A stretch of 30,844 bases of DNA from Flavobacteriales bacterium CG_4_9_14_3_um_filter_32_8 (GTDB lineage: Bacteria; Bacteroidota; Bacteroidia; Flavobacteriales_E; Vicingaceae): positions 1 to 30,844 of the forward strand of contig PFUQ01000065.1 of the NCBI GenBank assembly GCA_002790175.1, written 5' to 3'. Position 1 is the stretch's first letter. Each line of letters opens with the position of its first letter. Below the pieces are notes generated by a model, which was not told the origin of the DNA, ran no database searches, and saw only the letters and a list, made by a program, of their open reading frames with translations. The position numbers were made by a program, and so were the translations under genes. This document shows, one piece after another, positions 7,288 to 16,973 of the stretch.

Positions 7288-8003
7288 TATATTGCAGGTT
7301 CGTATAAAATATCTAAGAATTGTGTTGTTCTTGCTTCCATCACAAAAACAATCTTTTCTACCTTAGCCACTAACGTATTGTAGCCAATAAACGCAACAAT
7401 TCCAACAATTAATCCTGCAACAGTAGTTATCATTGCTGTAAAAATTCCTTCCGATAAGGTATTTAAATCAACACCACCACCTCCTGCTGACATTTCATGA
7501 AACACTAAAATCATACCTATTACGGTTCCTAAAAATCCAATCATTGGGGCGGCTCCAGATATTGTTGCCAAAGTGGATAGGTTTTTTTCTAATTTATTTA
7601 ACTCTAATTTTCCTGTAGTTTCCACAGCAGTTGCAATATCTCCTAATGGTTTCCCAATTCTAGTTATCCCCTTTTCAATCATTTTTGCAATGGGCGAGGC
7701 GTTGGAATAACATAAACTTTTTGCTGCATCAATCTTACCCTCTAAAATGTAGTCTTTTATCTGATTCATAAAGTTGGCATCTTCCTTACTTGCCTTTTTT
7801 ATTACCAAATATCTTTCGATAATGATATATACCGCCAATATTGAAAGCACTAAAAGTGAAATCATTATAATGTTTCCTCCTATGCCCCCAGCACTAACTA
7901 ATTGCCATAATGATAATGTTTTCTCTTGAGGAACTACTGCTTTAACAACTGTTGTAGTTGGTGCGTTTCCAATGGTCACTTGTAATAAAAAATTATTCAG
8001 CAT
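7287..8003 (-). CDS. exbB: ExbB/TolQ/MotA family proton channel
   Basis: Three hydrophobic blocks are visible: an N-terminal helix (GGNIIMISLLVLSILAVYIIIERYLVI), then after a cytoplasmic loop the conserved GAAPMIGFLGTVIGMILVFHEM and the third helix GIFTAMITTVAGLIVGIVAFIGYN. These are the MotA/TolQ/ExbB channel signatures. The start at 8003 gives 238 residues. A TTG at 8054 would extend the frame, but it coincides with a predicted -33 promoter element, so I prefer 8003. It is the first gene of exbB-exbD-tonB-folC. Confidence 0.93.
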   Translation of the reverse strand: MLNNFLLQVTIGNAPTTTVVKAVVPQEKTLSLWQLVSAGGIGGNIIMISLLVLSILAVYIIIERYLVIKKASKEDANFMNQIKDYILEGKIDAAKSLCYSNASPIAKMIEKGITRIGKPLGDIATAVETTGKLELNKLEKNLSTLATISGAAPMIGFLGTVIGMILVFHEMSAGGGGVDLNTLSEGIFTAMITTVAGLIVGIVAFIGYNTLVAKVEKIVFVMEARTTQFLDILYEPAI

Positions 8004-8026
8004 TATATCATTTTTTCTATTCTGAG

Positions 8027-8054
8027 CTAAAGTACGATTAAGGGGTTCTTCCAA
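8027..8054 (-). promoter_or_regulatory. Possible promoter for exbB-exbD-tonB-folC
   Basis: On the minus strand TTG (8054-8052) precedes TACTTTAG (8034-8027) by 17 bases. The second box matches TAnnTTTG at all but one fixed position and the spacing is at the short end, so this is only a moderate candidate. It would give a leader of under 20 bases to the ATG at 8003. Confidence 0.35.
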
Positions 8055-8129
8055 AAAAGAAGTATACTCAATTTGTAAACAGTTAAATGTTAGTTTTTAT
8101 TGTTGAATGATTGTTTTAAAAGGGTGAGG

Positions 8130-9158
8130 TTATTTCTTTTTTTTTAGGTCAAATCTTTTTCCAACAAAAAGATTGAGCATCCCAGCTCCAGGACTAATAT
8201 CAAGATTATCAATCTTAATACTCCCCTGAGTGCCATAAAAAGTTAATCCTATTAAAAATGAACGATGTTCATAACCAAAAGCAAATCGATAATTTACCCT
8301 TCCAGCGATACCTTGTTTAGATATCTTCTGTTCTCCAGCTGTTGACCTTGTTTCTAAATCTTTAATTCCTATTCCGGGAACAATTGAAAAATTCATAAAG
8401 ACTTTTTTTACAATAACAACAGAATAGGTATATCCAATAGCTAATCCATAGGATAACGATGAAAAATAATTAATATCAAAAGAGTCCTGAACCGCAACAG
8501 GCATTTCTTTGGGTACAAATCCATTTGGATTTTCGGCTGCATCCATATTAAAAAATGGACCTATTAATATACTCCCAGCACTTTTGTTTTGTATTACATT
8601 TCTAACATAGGCAGCTCTATAAGAAAACTTTTTATTGTTTAAAATATAAAAGGCTGATGCACCTAAAGAATAATTTTGCATATCTGGTAATTGGGGAAAT
8701 ACAGCAATGCTATCCCAGTTGGCAAAAGCACTTGGATTAGATAAATAAAAGCCTCTGTATTTTTGGTATAATCCATCAATAACAAACCATTTACTATAAA
8801 TACTTAATTGAAAATCAAATCTTTTTGTAATGCCTTTAGTGGTGTCCGAATGAATTCCTGAAGGCAACCCATAAGTAAAACCTAGTCCAAGCCATTTGTA
8901 ATTAAATGCAAAACCTAAATCTAACGACCCAGCAGGAGCAAGTCTTAATATTTGTTTATCATTCACATTAGTGATGTCTAGTTTTGTATATTTAATGCTA
9001 TTGGTAAATTTTAATACTAATTTATCTGTTTTATTGGTATAATAAATATTCTCAGATGCAGCTGTATCTTTAGTAGTATAAACATTTATTCCTGCATCTA
9101 CTTGAGCGAAGGAAGAAAAAGCAATTAGTATAAAAAAAAGTATTGGTATTAATTTCAT
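8130..9158 (-). CDS. DUF4421 family outer-membrane-like protein
   Basis: A signal peptide (MKLIPILFFILIAFSSFAQ) is followed by ~320 residues of alternating aromatic strands consistent with a beta barrel, ending in FVGKRFDLKKKK. The segment from DKQILRLAPAGSLDLG through NYKWLGLGFTYGLP resembles DUF4421 proteins of Bacteroidota; their function is unknown to me. The gene begins 26 bases after the PorU-like peptidase gene on the same strand, so it is probably part of the same transcript. A role in the same secretion or surface system is an inference from position only. Confidence 0.7.
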   Translation of the reverse strand: MKLIPILFFILIAFSSFAQVDAGINVYTTKDTAASENIYYTNKTDKLVLKFTNSIKYTKLDITNVNDKQILRLAPAGSLDLGFAFNYKWLGLGFTYGLPSGIHSDTTKGITKRFDFQLSIYSKWFVIDGLYQKYRGFYLSNPSAFANWDSIAVFPQLPDMQNYSLGASAFYILNNKKFSYRAAYVRNVIQNKSAGSILIGPFFNMDAAENPNGFVPKEMPVAVQDSFDINYFSSLSYGLAIGYTYSVVIVKKVFMNFSIVPGIGIKDLETRSTAGEQKISKQGIAGRVNYRFAFGYEHRSFLIGLTFYGTQGSIKIDNLDISPGAGMLNLFVGKRFDLKKKK

Positions 9159-9184
9159 TAATTCAAGCTATATAATGTGGTAGA

Positions 9185-12100
9185 TTAACGGAATAGATAC
9201 ATTTTCCCATATCCTTTCTTAAAATAAAAATCCATGCTTGTTTCTCTTAATTCAATTTCTTCGTTATTAATTTGCGTAACTACTCTATACAAATAAAGAC
9301 CATTAGCTAGTCTATCTCCATAAGTATCTGTTCCATCCCAAGCAAATTGAGAGATGTTTCTTCCTATATTCATAGGTCCTAATTCATCCTTGTGTATTTC
9401 TCTCACTACTTTTCCTGTGATGGTCATAATTTGTATCTTAAAGATATCTGGAATTTCGCTTCCTGTTAAAGTAAATACAAATCGGGTTGAAGTGGTAAAA
9501 GGATTAGGATAATTGATAATATTGGTGATGGTAGATTTATTGATTACTTCAAATTCGATGATATAATCATGACTTCCAGAATTATTTTTGGTTCTATCTG
9601 TCGCTTGAACTCTTAATTTATACTTCCCATCAACTGGAAAATTTCCTTGAAAAATTATTTTAGAGTTGTTTTTGGGTAAAGATGCTGGGACAAATTGCAT
9701 TTTTTCCACTCCTGCTTCATAAAAATACATTCTTTGCTCAACTCCGTTTGGGTTGGTAATATAAACTGCATAATCAGAGGTATCATTCAATAATAAAAAT
9801 TGATTTTCATCAGTAACTTCAACAATTATGTTGGCTTTTGGCGAAACAATATCTCCAGCTAAAATGTGTATTCCGTCAAAAGTAACATCTAAAAGAGGAT
9901 TAATTTTATCTGAATTTACATAAAATGGAATTTGAGCTACATTATTAAAATGATATTTTTCTAGTTGGTCATTATTTGGATTAACATCAATTAATAAACT
10001 GTTTAAACTTGGTAATCCAAGTGTTGAAAAAGTAAGGGTACTTATTAAAACACTATCTGCCAATAAAGGTTTTTGGCGTGGATAAGGTAAAAAATGTATT
10101 CCATTATTTTTGTCTAAAATTGCAAAAGAGATTAATAAACTATCCATGTTGTAACGGCTAATATTTTTTACCGCAATTGCTACTTTAATGTCAACACCTT
10201 CATCAATAGTATCATTTTGAAAAGTGAAATAGATACTTGGATCTAATGCAGCTTCTGGAACTCCTTCATAAGTAACTTGCCAACGATCTAACTGAGGTGC
10301 TGTAAATAATGAATCATCGGATATATGAGCATTTAACTTTAAATAAGGATAAATGGATGCATCCACCTGATTGGTAATTCTTATATCTCCCGAATCTGTT
10401 GGTAAATTATTAATTAATAAAGTCTCATTTCCGTTGGCATCAACACCATATACGTTTAAAACAGTACTATCTTTAGTTGTAGGGAATTCTAACGGCGACA
10501 TTCTCCATGACAATGAGTCCCAACTTTTTGCTGGCCCTAATGTTTCAGAAAAAATATTGGCATAATTAGCACTAGAAGTGCGTGTTGTTGTTAATGTTAG
10601 ATTTTTCTGTGTTATTGAATCTCCCAACACTTCAACTGTGGAAGCATTATTTCCTTTTTGGGTATAAAATAAGAAAGGGTATAAATCAGGAATGGTAGGC
10701 AATAAAGTAGCCCCCATATTTCCTAGCTCTGTTCTTAAACTTGGCGGCATAGGCGTGTTAAACCAGTTTAGGCTTACAATATAGTAAGTCCACATTAATA
10801 TGTGATTTCCATTAGGAACGGTATCTCTAATAAAATTTTCGAGTGCTGCCATTGGAGCTGCATTATGATTGAATATAAAAAAATGTTCTGTAGATGAATT
10901 ATTCAATGTAGGGATATTATTTGCCTGTCCAACATCTTTATCATTAGCTGACCAAGGCTCTAATGTTAGTGAATCTAATACAGCAACATGTATAGCGGTT
11001 CCCATCCCTAATCCATTATCACCCATTAGGTCAGTATCAATATAATAATTTATTAAATTTAATTCACTCCAGTCAGCTTTTCCTTGGGTGTGTCCTATTA
11101 TTTGTTTAATATCACTTACAAAATTCCATTTGCGTGTAGGTCTATTGTGTTGCACAAACTGAAATTCATCATTTTCAAATTGGAAGAAATGGTCTTGCTG
11201 CCAACCTTCTTTTCCTTGTATGTACTGAAAAGATCGCATTCTCCATTTATACCCTAATGAGTCAACGGAATCTTTACTTACTCTCCAAAAAAATACAGTA
11301 CTATCAGGAATGGATTGAAGTAATGCAGGAGACCAAGACACCACTCCTCCAACGTGATTAATTATGGTGGTTTCTTTGCTTGGACTATTAAAATAATCTG
11401 TTGTGTCAATCTCAAACACATAATTCTTTGCAGGTTCAAAAGGAAAAGCAGTTGATGCTTTTAAGGTAATTCCTTCTTCAGGTACTATCATAAATTCATA
11501 GGGATAAATAGGGATTATCTCTCCTGACTGAATATTTAATGTTTTTATTACTGTATTATTGTTGTAAAAACTTTCATCAACGAAAACATTAGGATAATTA
11601 ACATTTATTGTAAAAATATTAAGACCCAAGCCCCTCACAACATCTACTGGCAATCGTAAGGATATTGTTTTTTGATAATAAGGTCCTATGAACACCTTAA
11701 TGTAGGTGGTATCAGTGAAAGATAATTCTGGATAATCTCTTTTTAGTCCTAAAATAATGGTGTCATTAATTGCTCTTCCTAAATTGGTCACCAAAATATT
11801 TACATCAAAAGAATCAACATCTGAGGTAACTATTTGTGGATTAAAGGTAACGGTACTTGCTTCAATCATGTAATCTGGCAAATCAAATGAGTTAATAACC
11901 AAGGAAGGATCACCATGTAAGGTCATAGAAGAAGCGATTGAGAAACCTAAACTGGCACCAAGAGTTTGAATGCTATTTTTTATATGTCTTCCAACGCTTC
12001 CATTATAATTAAGATACGATAAATTTTTATAAAATTGACCAGCAAAAGTATTTAAGAAGGATGATTCGCTTAAATCTACTGGAGATAAAAAGCCGATAAC

Positions 12101-14245
12101 GCCTTTGTCTTGGTTAATTACGTAATCTTCACTTGTACTATTAGCAGTTGATAAATGAATGTCGCCAGCAAAACAACCTAATCCCATTAAAAAAGGATAT
12201 TTCCTGTTTTGATTGGGCCATAAGGAAGGACTTTCAATGTTCTGATCAAACCCGCCAGTGGCAGAAGCATGTCCAAAAAATGTCATTAATGCTACTCCTT
12301 GTCCAATATAGTCTAAAATAGAATCAGAAATAATGGTTTGAATTGGATCTGTTGAACTTTTGGAATAAGTAATTACATTTCCTCCAAATAAGGTGTCTTC
12401 AATAATTGTTTTATAGCTGTTTAAATAAGTTTCTAAAGTTTGATTTTGGCTTTGGTCATTTCCCCCAGCAAAATGTAATATTCTTTTCATCCAGGCTGTT
12501 TCTCCAGCTCCTGTAGATGGTGTTGGATTCTCATAATCAATAATTTTCTCTAAATACCAATTCACTTCTATTCCATTATTGGCTGCTAATCTACCCATAG
12601 GGATTAATGGATCATACAAAGTTCCATTTAAACCAGCTGTTAGCATATTATCGGAAGCAGGCACCCCAAAAGAAGGGACTAAATTGTTGTGAAAATAGGT
12701 TGCGTTTTTTCGAGAATCTTTTGCTTTTATGGATTTCCCAAGTAAAAATAAGTAGTTAGGTTGTGAAGACCAGGTATCAGCTATATAATCGATAAATCCT
12801 CTAATTGCATAAGGGTGTTTTTCTATTCCATAAGCAAATTGGTCATATAAATCATCTATGTTAAAAACAATGGGATTTTGTGGAATTGCTTTTGGTCCTG
12901 GATTTGCTCGATAGGAAGCATAATCATTAGCTTCTGCCATTAAGCTAGGATGTGTAATAATGACAAACGCAGTATCTATTGAAACGGTTGCATAATCGAC
13001 AAAAAAACCTGTTCCATTAATAGGAGTTAAAGAACCGATATTAGTGACTTGTCCGTCTGAACTGATGTAACATTCTTTAGTTGTTACTGCCGAATTGGGG
13101 ATTAAACATTGATAATTTGCACCAAAAGGAGTAACATTTATTCGTTTGTTATTGGTTAAATCATAAAAAATAACATTTCCATTGACATTGAAATTCGAAA
13201 AGTTGAGATACGATTTAGTTTCAGTTGGGTGATTATCAATAAAGAAATGCTGAAATGTTGAAAGATTTTCTAAATCTAGGGTGTGGGGATATTTTATTTT
13301 TATATACGAAATTGTTTGCCTTGCTGCTCCAGACCCTAAATCATTAATGCTTGAAAATGTAACAGGAGTTGTTGAAGCCCCTAAGTTATTAATAGGAATA
13401 GTTAGTTGAACATCTATTTTTTTGTATCCTTCAAAAATAGTATCAAAAATAACAGCACCTAAATTAACTCGTAAATGTTGGTCTAAATTAAGGCTCGAAT
13501 AATTGGATTCACCCAAAACTACAGCACTTAATGTTGCATTAGCACCTAAAAGATAAGCATTTGCCGTAGAAATACTTTTTGTTTTATTCTCTCCTAGTAG
13601 ATAATCATCATCAAACCAACCCTCTGTGGGAACATAGCCAAAAGAAGTGATTCCATTAAAATTGGTTTCACCGTCAAAATACATCGAATCTGTACCTTGC
13701 GAAAATCCCGAATAATAGTATTGAAGAGATTCTTTAATAAATGAACTAATTGGAGAATAAGCTGAATAATTGGTATCTGTTTCCACAATTAATCGTTGAT
13801 TGGTAGTGAGGTTATTCCAAGTTAAAAAATAAGATATGGTGTCATTGATTAAACTATAATAAGGGTTTGGATGATTGGCTGAACTGCCATAAAATTGTTC
13901 ATCAAACCAACCGTCATTCTTTTGCCCATAAAATTCTATAAAATCAGCACCATTAAAAATCCCATCTCCCTCACCTGCTATGTAAATAGGTATTTCTTGA
14001 CCACGAGCAAAAAGTTGGAAATTTTGTGGATTAAAGGTTGAAATTGGAATTCCTGCGTTGGCTAAAGTTATGGAATCTATTCTGAAAATTCTAGTTTCAG
14101 CTACTTTAAATTTATAATACTGCTGAGAATAATTTATCCAGCTATTGTGATAAGGCTGAGCAACTGAAAATGATGCAAAACCTATTAAAAGCATAGCAAA
14201 TACTAGCTGTTTATTAACTTTAATTATCTTGTAAAAATTTATCAA
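9185..14245 (-). CDS. porU2: PorU-like C25-family peptidase of the T9SS (PorU2 type)
   Basis: A signal peptide (MINFYKIIKVNK... to SVAQ) leads a 1686-residue protein. The middle (~400-760) is a gingipain-like C25 domain: IITHPSLMAEANDYASYR, HPYAIRGFIDYI, then catalytic-type His in MTFFGHASA (His659) and Cys in GLGCFAGD (Cys691), the 32-residue spacing expected of the His-Cys dyad. Beta-rich domains follow, and the C-terminus is a FlgD/Ig-like fold (YPNPFTTSTRFVF, DRLANGLYLYRV) ending KKGYGKMYLFR. PorU is the T9SS sortase that cleaves C-terminal signals and links cargo to lipopolysaccharide; this long form resembles the paralogue annotated PorU2. TTG at 14245 is used as start because it is the only start codon after the upstream in-frame stop that keeps the charged n-region; the next ATG (18th codon) would cut it off. 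Confidence 0.85.
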   Translation of the reverse strand: MINFYKIIKVNKQLVFAMLLIGFASFSVAQPYHNSWINYSQQYYKFKVAETRIFRIDSITLANAGIPISTFNPQNFQLFARGQEIPIYIAGEGDGIFNGADFIEFYGQKNDGWFDEQFYGSSANHPNPYYSLINDTISYFLTWNNLTTNQRLIVETDTNYSAYSPISSFIKESLQYYYSGFSQGTDSMYFDGETNFNGITSFGYVPTEGWFDDDYLLGENKTKSISTANAYLLGANATLSAVVLGESNYSSLNLDQHLRVNLGAVIFDTIFEGYKKIDVQLTIPINNLGASTTPVTFSSINDLGSGAARQTISYIKIKYPHTLDLENLSTFQHFFIDNHPTETKSYLNFSNFNVNGNVIFYDLTNNKRINVTPFGANYQCLIPNSAVTTKECYISSDGQVTNIGSLTPINGTGFFVDYATVSIDTAFVIITHPSLMAEANDYASYRANPGPKAIPQNPIVFNIDDLYDQFAYGIEKHPYAIRGFIDYIADTWSSQPNYLFLLGKSIKAKDSRKNATYFHNNLVPSFGVPASDNMLTAGLNGTLYDPLIPMGRLAANNGIEVNWYLEKIIDYENPTPSTGAGETAWMKRILHFAGGNDQSQNQTLETYLNSYKTIIEDTLFGGNVITYSKSSTDPIQTIISDSILDYIGQGVALMTFFGHASATGGFDQNIESPSLWPNQNRKYPFLMGLGCFAGDIHLSTANSTSEDYVINQDKGVIGFLSPVDLSESSFLNTFAGQFYKNLSYLNYNGSVGRHIKNSIQTLGASLGFSIASSMTLHGDPSLVINSFDLPDYMIEASTVTFNPQIVTSDVDSFDVNILVTNLGRAINDTIILGLKRDYPELSFTDTTYIKVFIGPYYQKTISLRLPVDVVRGLGLNIFTINVNYPNVFVDESFYNNNTVIKTLNIQSGEIIPIYPYEFMIVPEEGITLKASTAFPFEPAKNYVFEIDTTDYFNSPSKETTIINHVGGVVSWSPALLQSIPDSTVFFWRVSKDSVDSLGYKWRMRSFQYIQGKEGWQQDHFFQFENDEFQFVQHNRPTRKWNFVSDIKQIIGHTQGKADWSELNLINYYIDTDLMGDNGLGMGTAIHVAVLDSLTLEPWSANDKDVGQANNIPTLNNSSTEHFFIFNHNAAPMAALENFIRDTVPNGNHILMWTYYIVSLNWFNTPMPPSLRTELGNMGATLLPTIPDLYPFLFYTQKGNNASTVEVLGDSITQKNLTLTTTRTSSANYANIFSETLGPAKSWDSLSWRMSPLEFPTTKDSTVLNVYGVDANGNETLLINNLPTDSGDIRITNQVDASIYPYLKLNAHISDDSLFTAPQLDRWQVTYEGVPEAALDPSIYFTFQNDTIDEGVDIKVAIAVKNISRYNMDSLLISFAILDKNNGIHFLPYPRQKPLLADSVLISTLTFSTLGLPSLNSLLIDVNPNNDQLEKYHFNNVAQIPFYVNSDKINPLLDVTFDGIHILAGDIVSPKANIIVEVTDENQFLLLNDTSDYAVYITNPNGVEQRMYFYEAGVEKMQFVPASLPKNNSKIIFQGNFPVDGKYKLRVQATDRTKNNSGSHDYIIEFEVINKSTITNIINYPNPFTTSTRFVFTLTGSEIPDIFKIQIMTITGKVVREIHKDELGPMNIGRNISQFAWDGTDTYGDRLANGLYLYRVVTQINNEEIELRETSMDFYFKKGYGKMYLFR

Positions 14246-14346
14246 ATCGATTATCTATTAATTCAACATCTCTAATACGTTATTGTAAATAAAATAGTTG
14301 CGTCATTAAAATTACAAAAAAAAATTGATAATCTAGTAATTACGAC

Positions 14347-15438
14347 TTATTGAAATCTTTCTATAGGTTGCAGTTGTTTGTTAATATCAAAACGTAAAGA
14401 AAAAATATTTGAATACAAAGCTACTGATTGATCGCCAATGTCCGACAATGCATAATCTATTGCAATACCTCTAAATTGGATGCCAATGCCAAAGTTAGGT
14501 TGATAAGATATTTTATCGTTTTCAAGAATATCTGTTACCTTTTGAATATTTCCTACACCTAATCGTAAAAATATCATTTGGCTATAACCTACTTCAAATC
14601 CAATATGAGGGTCGATACTTACTGGGTCACCTGTAATTAAAACATTTCTTTTTCCATCAGTAGATAAATCAAAATCTATTTCTCCAATCATATCAAATTT
14701 ATTACTGATTTTTATTCCTCTTCCGATACCAAAAATTGCTTTTGGCAAGGTAACTTCAGTTGAGTTGTTAGGTATTTCATTATTTGTTCTGTTAAATACA
14801 TCAATAGTTTCTTCGGTTAAAGAAAAACTCCAGGCATTAAATGTTGAAGTGATATCTCTTGCCATTAATCCAAACTTCCAATTTTTATAATCATATTGGG
14901 CTCCTGCATCTAATCCAAAGCCCCATGCTTTAGCAAATTCGCCCACTTTACGGTAAATAATTTTAACATTTGCTCCATATCGTAATCCTTTTATTTTAGA
15001 TTTTCGTGCATAAGAAAATAAAAATGCATAATCAGCAGCAGAAAAAGATGAAATCCTATCATAATCAATGTTTCCATCGGCATCAATTAGCTGTGTAGTA
15101 TTGGGAATGTCATCTACTCCAAATCGAACAATAGAAAATCCAAAAGCACTTGCACTATCAATATTTGCTGCAAAAGCACCATAATCATATTTAGCTATTC
15201 CAGCAAAATATTCTGCATGCATTAATCCAATCTGAAAATCTTTGTTTATCTGAGTTAATCCTGCAGGATTCCAGTATCCAGAAGTAACATCATTAACTGT
15301 TGTAACGTAGGAACCAGACATACCTAAAGCTCTTGCTCCAACACCAATAGCTAAAAATTCATTACTGTATTTTCTGCTCGATTGCGAACATAAATTTACA
15401 GTACAAAATAGTAAAACAATAAAAAGTACTTTTCTCAT
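14347..15438 (-). CDS. porV2: PorV/PorQ family outer-membrane protein (PorV2 type)
   Basis: Signal peptide MRKVLFIVLLFCTVNLCSQ, then the family-defining opening FLAIGVGARALGMSGSYVTTVNDVTSGYWNPAGL, which marks FadL-like barrels of the PorV/PorQ group. The rest is regular amphipathic strands ending in the usual aromatic-rich close (NIFSLRFDINKQ...). In the T9SS, PorV receives cargo from the translocon and passes it to the PorU sortase. Its position 101 bases before the PorU-like gene supports a matched pair. The 363-residue length fits. Whether this is the sole PorV or a paralogue cannot be judged without the genome. Confidence 0.88.
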   Translation of the reverse strand: MRKVLFIVLLFCTVNLCSQSSRKYSNEFLAIGVGARALGMSGSYVTTVNDVTSGYWNPAGLTQINKDFQIGLMHAEYFAGIAKYDYGAFAANIDSASAFGFSIVRFGVDDIPNTTQLIDADGNIDYDRISSFSAADYAFLFSYARKSKIKGLRYGANVKIIYRKVGEFAKAWGFGLDAGAQYDYKNWKFGLMARDITSTFNAWSFSLTEETIDVFNRTNNEIPNNSTEVTLPKAIFGIGRGIKISNKFDMIGEIDFDLSTDGKRNVLITGDPVSIDPHIGFEVGYSQMIFLRLGVGNIQKVTDILENDKISYQPNFGIGIQFRGIAIDYALSDIGDQSVALYSNIFSLRFDINKQLQPIERFQ

Positions 15439-15620
15439 TTATTTTTTAATAGGAACTAAAATTAATAATTTCTCTTTAAATAATAGTTATTATTAATTCA
15501 TAATTGTTTGTTGAACAGCTATTCTCTTCTTTTATTGTGTTGAACTAAAAAATAAATCCTGCATTTTATGCATTTTTCGGCTCCTAATTTTATTTTTAAA
15601 ATGGTAGCGTAAAATTAAAA

Positions 15621-15653
15621 TTTGGTTTTTTCTAAAATAAAGTAATATATTTG
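15621..15653 (+). promoter_or_regulatory. Predicted promoter for the DUF6089 gene at 15688
   Basis: TTTGG (15621-15625) precedes TATATTTG (15646-15653) by 20 bases, matching the Bacteroidota -33 / -7 pattern fully. The leader to the ATG would be about 30 bases. It lies in the 249-base divergent gap shared with porV2, for which I found no equally clear promoter. Confidence 0.65.
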
Positions 15654-15687
15654 CAATTAGTCTGAAATTTAAGGATTTAGATATTTT

Positions 15688-16617
15688 ATGCGAAAAATAT
15701 TGCCATTTATACTCATTTTACTACTTATTCCAGTGCTATCTAGTGCACAAAAATGGAAAAGAAACCGTGTTGAATACTCATTTGGAATTGGAGCGACCAA
15801 CTTTTTGGGTGATTTAGGAGGAAGAGATCAAGTAGGTACCAATGGAATTATGGATTTTGAATATAGAGCAACTCGTTATGCTTTAGGGTTTGGGTATAGA
15901 TATCAATTAGGGAAAGATTGGTATGCAAAAGGGAATATATACTATGCGTTGGTTAGTGGAAATGACAATTTAACCAAAGAACCATATAGAGCAAGAAGAG
16001 AACTTAATTTTAAATCTAATATTGTTGAACTATCTGGACAACTAGAATACATGTTAATTAAACAAAAAAGTGGGCATTTATATCGGTTAAGAGGCGTTAG
16101 AGGAAAAAGTTGGTTTAGATTTGAAGTTTACCTATTAGGCGGTGTAGGTGGTATTTGGTTTGACCCATATGGGCTTAGAGATGATAAATGGTATCGATTA
16201 AAACCCTTACATACCGAAGGGCAAGGATTGCCTGGTAGTTCTGGTCAAATGTACAAAGGTTACACGGTTGTTATTCCTTACGGAGTTGGCATTAGACGAA
16301 ATTTAGGAGGAAGTGCTAGGTCTCAACATTTTGGGTCTTGGAGTTTGTGCATGGAATTGACCATGCGAAAAACATTTAGTGATTATATTGATGACGTAAG
16401 TACTTATTATTACAATGAGGGAGGATCTAATGCTATAGCTGCTGCCTATGGTGAAGAAGCAGGATATTTCCATGATCCTTCTGGTGTTTATACCAATGGT
16501 GGTTTTGGTGAGCTACAACAAAGAGGAGACCACACTGATAATGATGCATATATGATGGGAATTATATCTATCAATTATAAACCTGCCAAAAGAAGAAGAA
16601 ATCTTCCTAAATTCTAA
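15688..16617 (+). CDS. DUF6089 family beta-barrel protein
   Basis: Signal peptide MRKILPFILILLLIPVLSSAQ, then a barrel-like body: VEYSFGIGATNFLGDLGG, FGYRYQLGKDWYAKGNI, FRFEVYLLGGVGGIWFDPYG, and a C-terminal ELTMRKTFSDYIDDVSTYYY followed by AYMMGIISINYK. The RKTF(S/T)DxID motif recurs in the paralogue at 27125-27829, which identifies both as DUF6089, an outer-membrane-like family of unknown function in Bacteroidota. This copy is longer (309 residues) and has a basic tail, KPAKRRRNLPKF. It is transcribed away from porV2 and has its own predicted promoter. Confidence 0.78.
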   Translation: MRKILPFILILLLIPVLSSAQKWKRNRVEYSFGIGATNFLGDLGGRDQVGTNGIMDFEYRATRYALGFGYRYQLGKDWYAKGNIYYALVSGNDNLTKEPYRARRELNFKSNIVELSGQLEYMLIKQKSGHLYRLRGVRGKSWFRFEVYLLGGVGGIWFDPYGLRDDKWYRLKPLHTEGQGLPGSSGQMYKGYTVVIPYGVGIRRNLGGSARSQHFGSWSLCMELTMRKTFSDYIDDVSTYYYNEGGSNAIAAAYGEEAGYFHDPSGVYTNGGFGELQQRGDHTDNDAYMMGIISINYKPAKRRRNLPKF

Positions 16618-16618
16618 T

Positions 16619-16837
16619 TTGTCAATTTCTTTTAACAGCTTTAAGGTCAGAACTTTAGAAGGATTTAGAATACATCAGGAAAAAATTAATGCTTCAAATA
16701 TTACTTTAATAACTGATTTTGCAAAAAAGGATATTGATACCTTATTGATAGACAGTTTTAAACCCTCTATTTTGATAGATTCTTTAAGTAACTTTGAAAA
16801 TTATTTGTTTCCCCCATTCCTATATAACCATCTATAA
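16619..16837 (+). CDS. Doubtful small ORF
   Basis: A 72-codon frame begins with TTG two bases after the DUF6089 stop and ends inside a hairpin (16811-16851). I recognise no domain, signal peptide or relative. It may be the untranslated tail of the DUF6089 message or the remnant of a lost gene. Confidence 0.2.
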   Translation: MSISFNSFKVRTLEGFRIHQEKINASNITLITDFAKKDIDTLLIDSFKPSILIDSLSNFENYLFPPFLYNHL

Positions 16838-16874
16838 GGTAGTAAATGGGGAAATAAAGCATTTCGCTTTTTTC
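16811..16874 (+). terminator. Hairpins with U-run downstream of the DUF6089 gene
   Basis: A first imperfect hairpin pairs TTTCCCCCATT with AATGGGGAAA. Directly after it GAAATAAAGC pairs with GCTTTTTTC around the loop ATTTC (16851-16874, one bulged base), giving a T-rich arm on the plus strand. The second looks like an intrinsic terminator separating the DUF6089 gene from the DUF6150 gene. Confidence 0.5.
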
Positions 16875-16973
16875 TAGGAAAAAGAAAACCTTAATCAGTT
16901 TCTTGATAAAGAAAATCTCAAGAAATAGCAAAAAGAGGCTTGATTTTTGCTTACAAATTTTTAAAAATAAATT

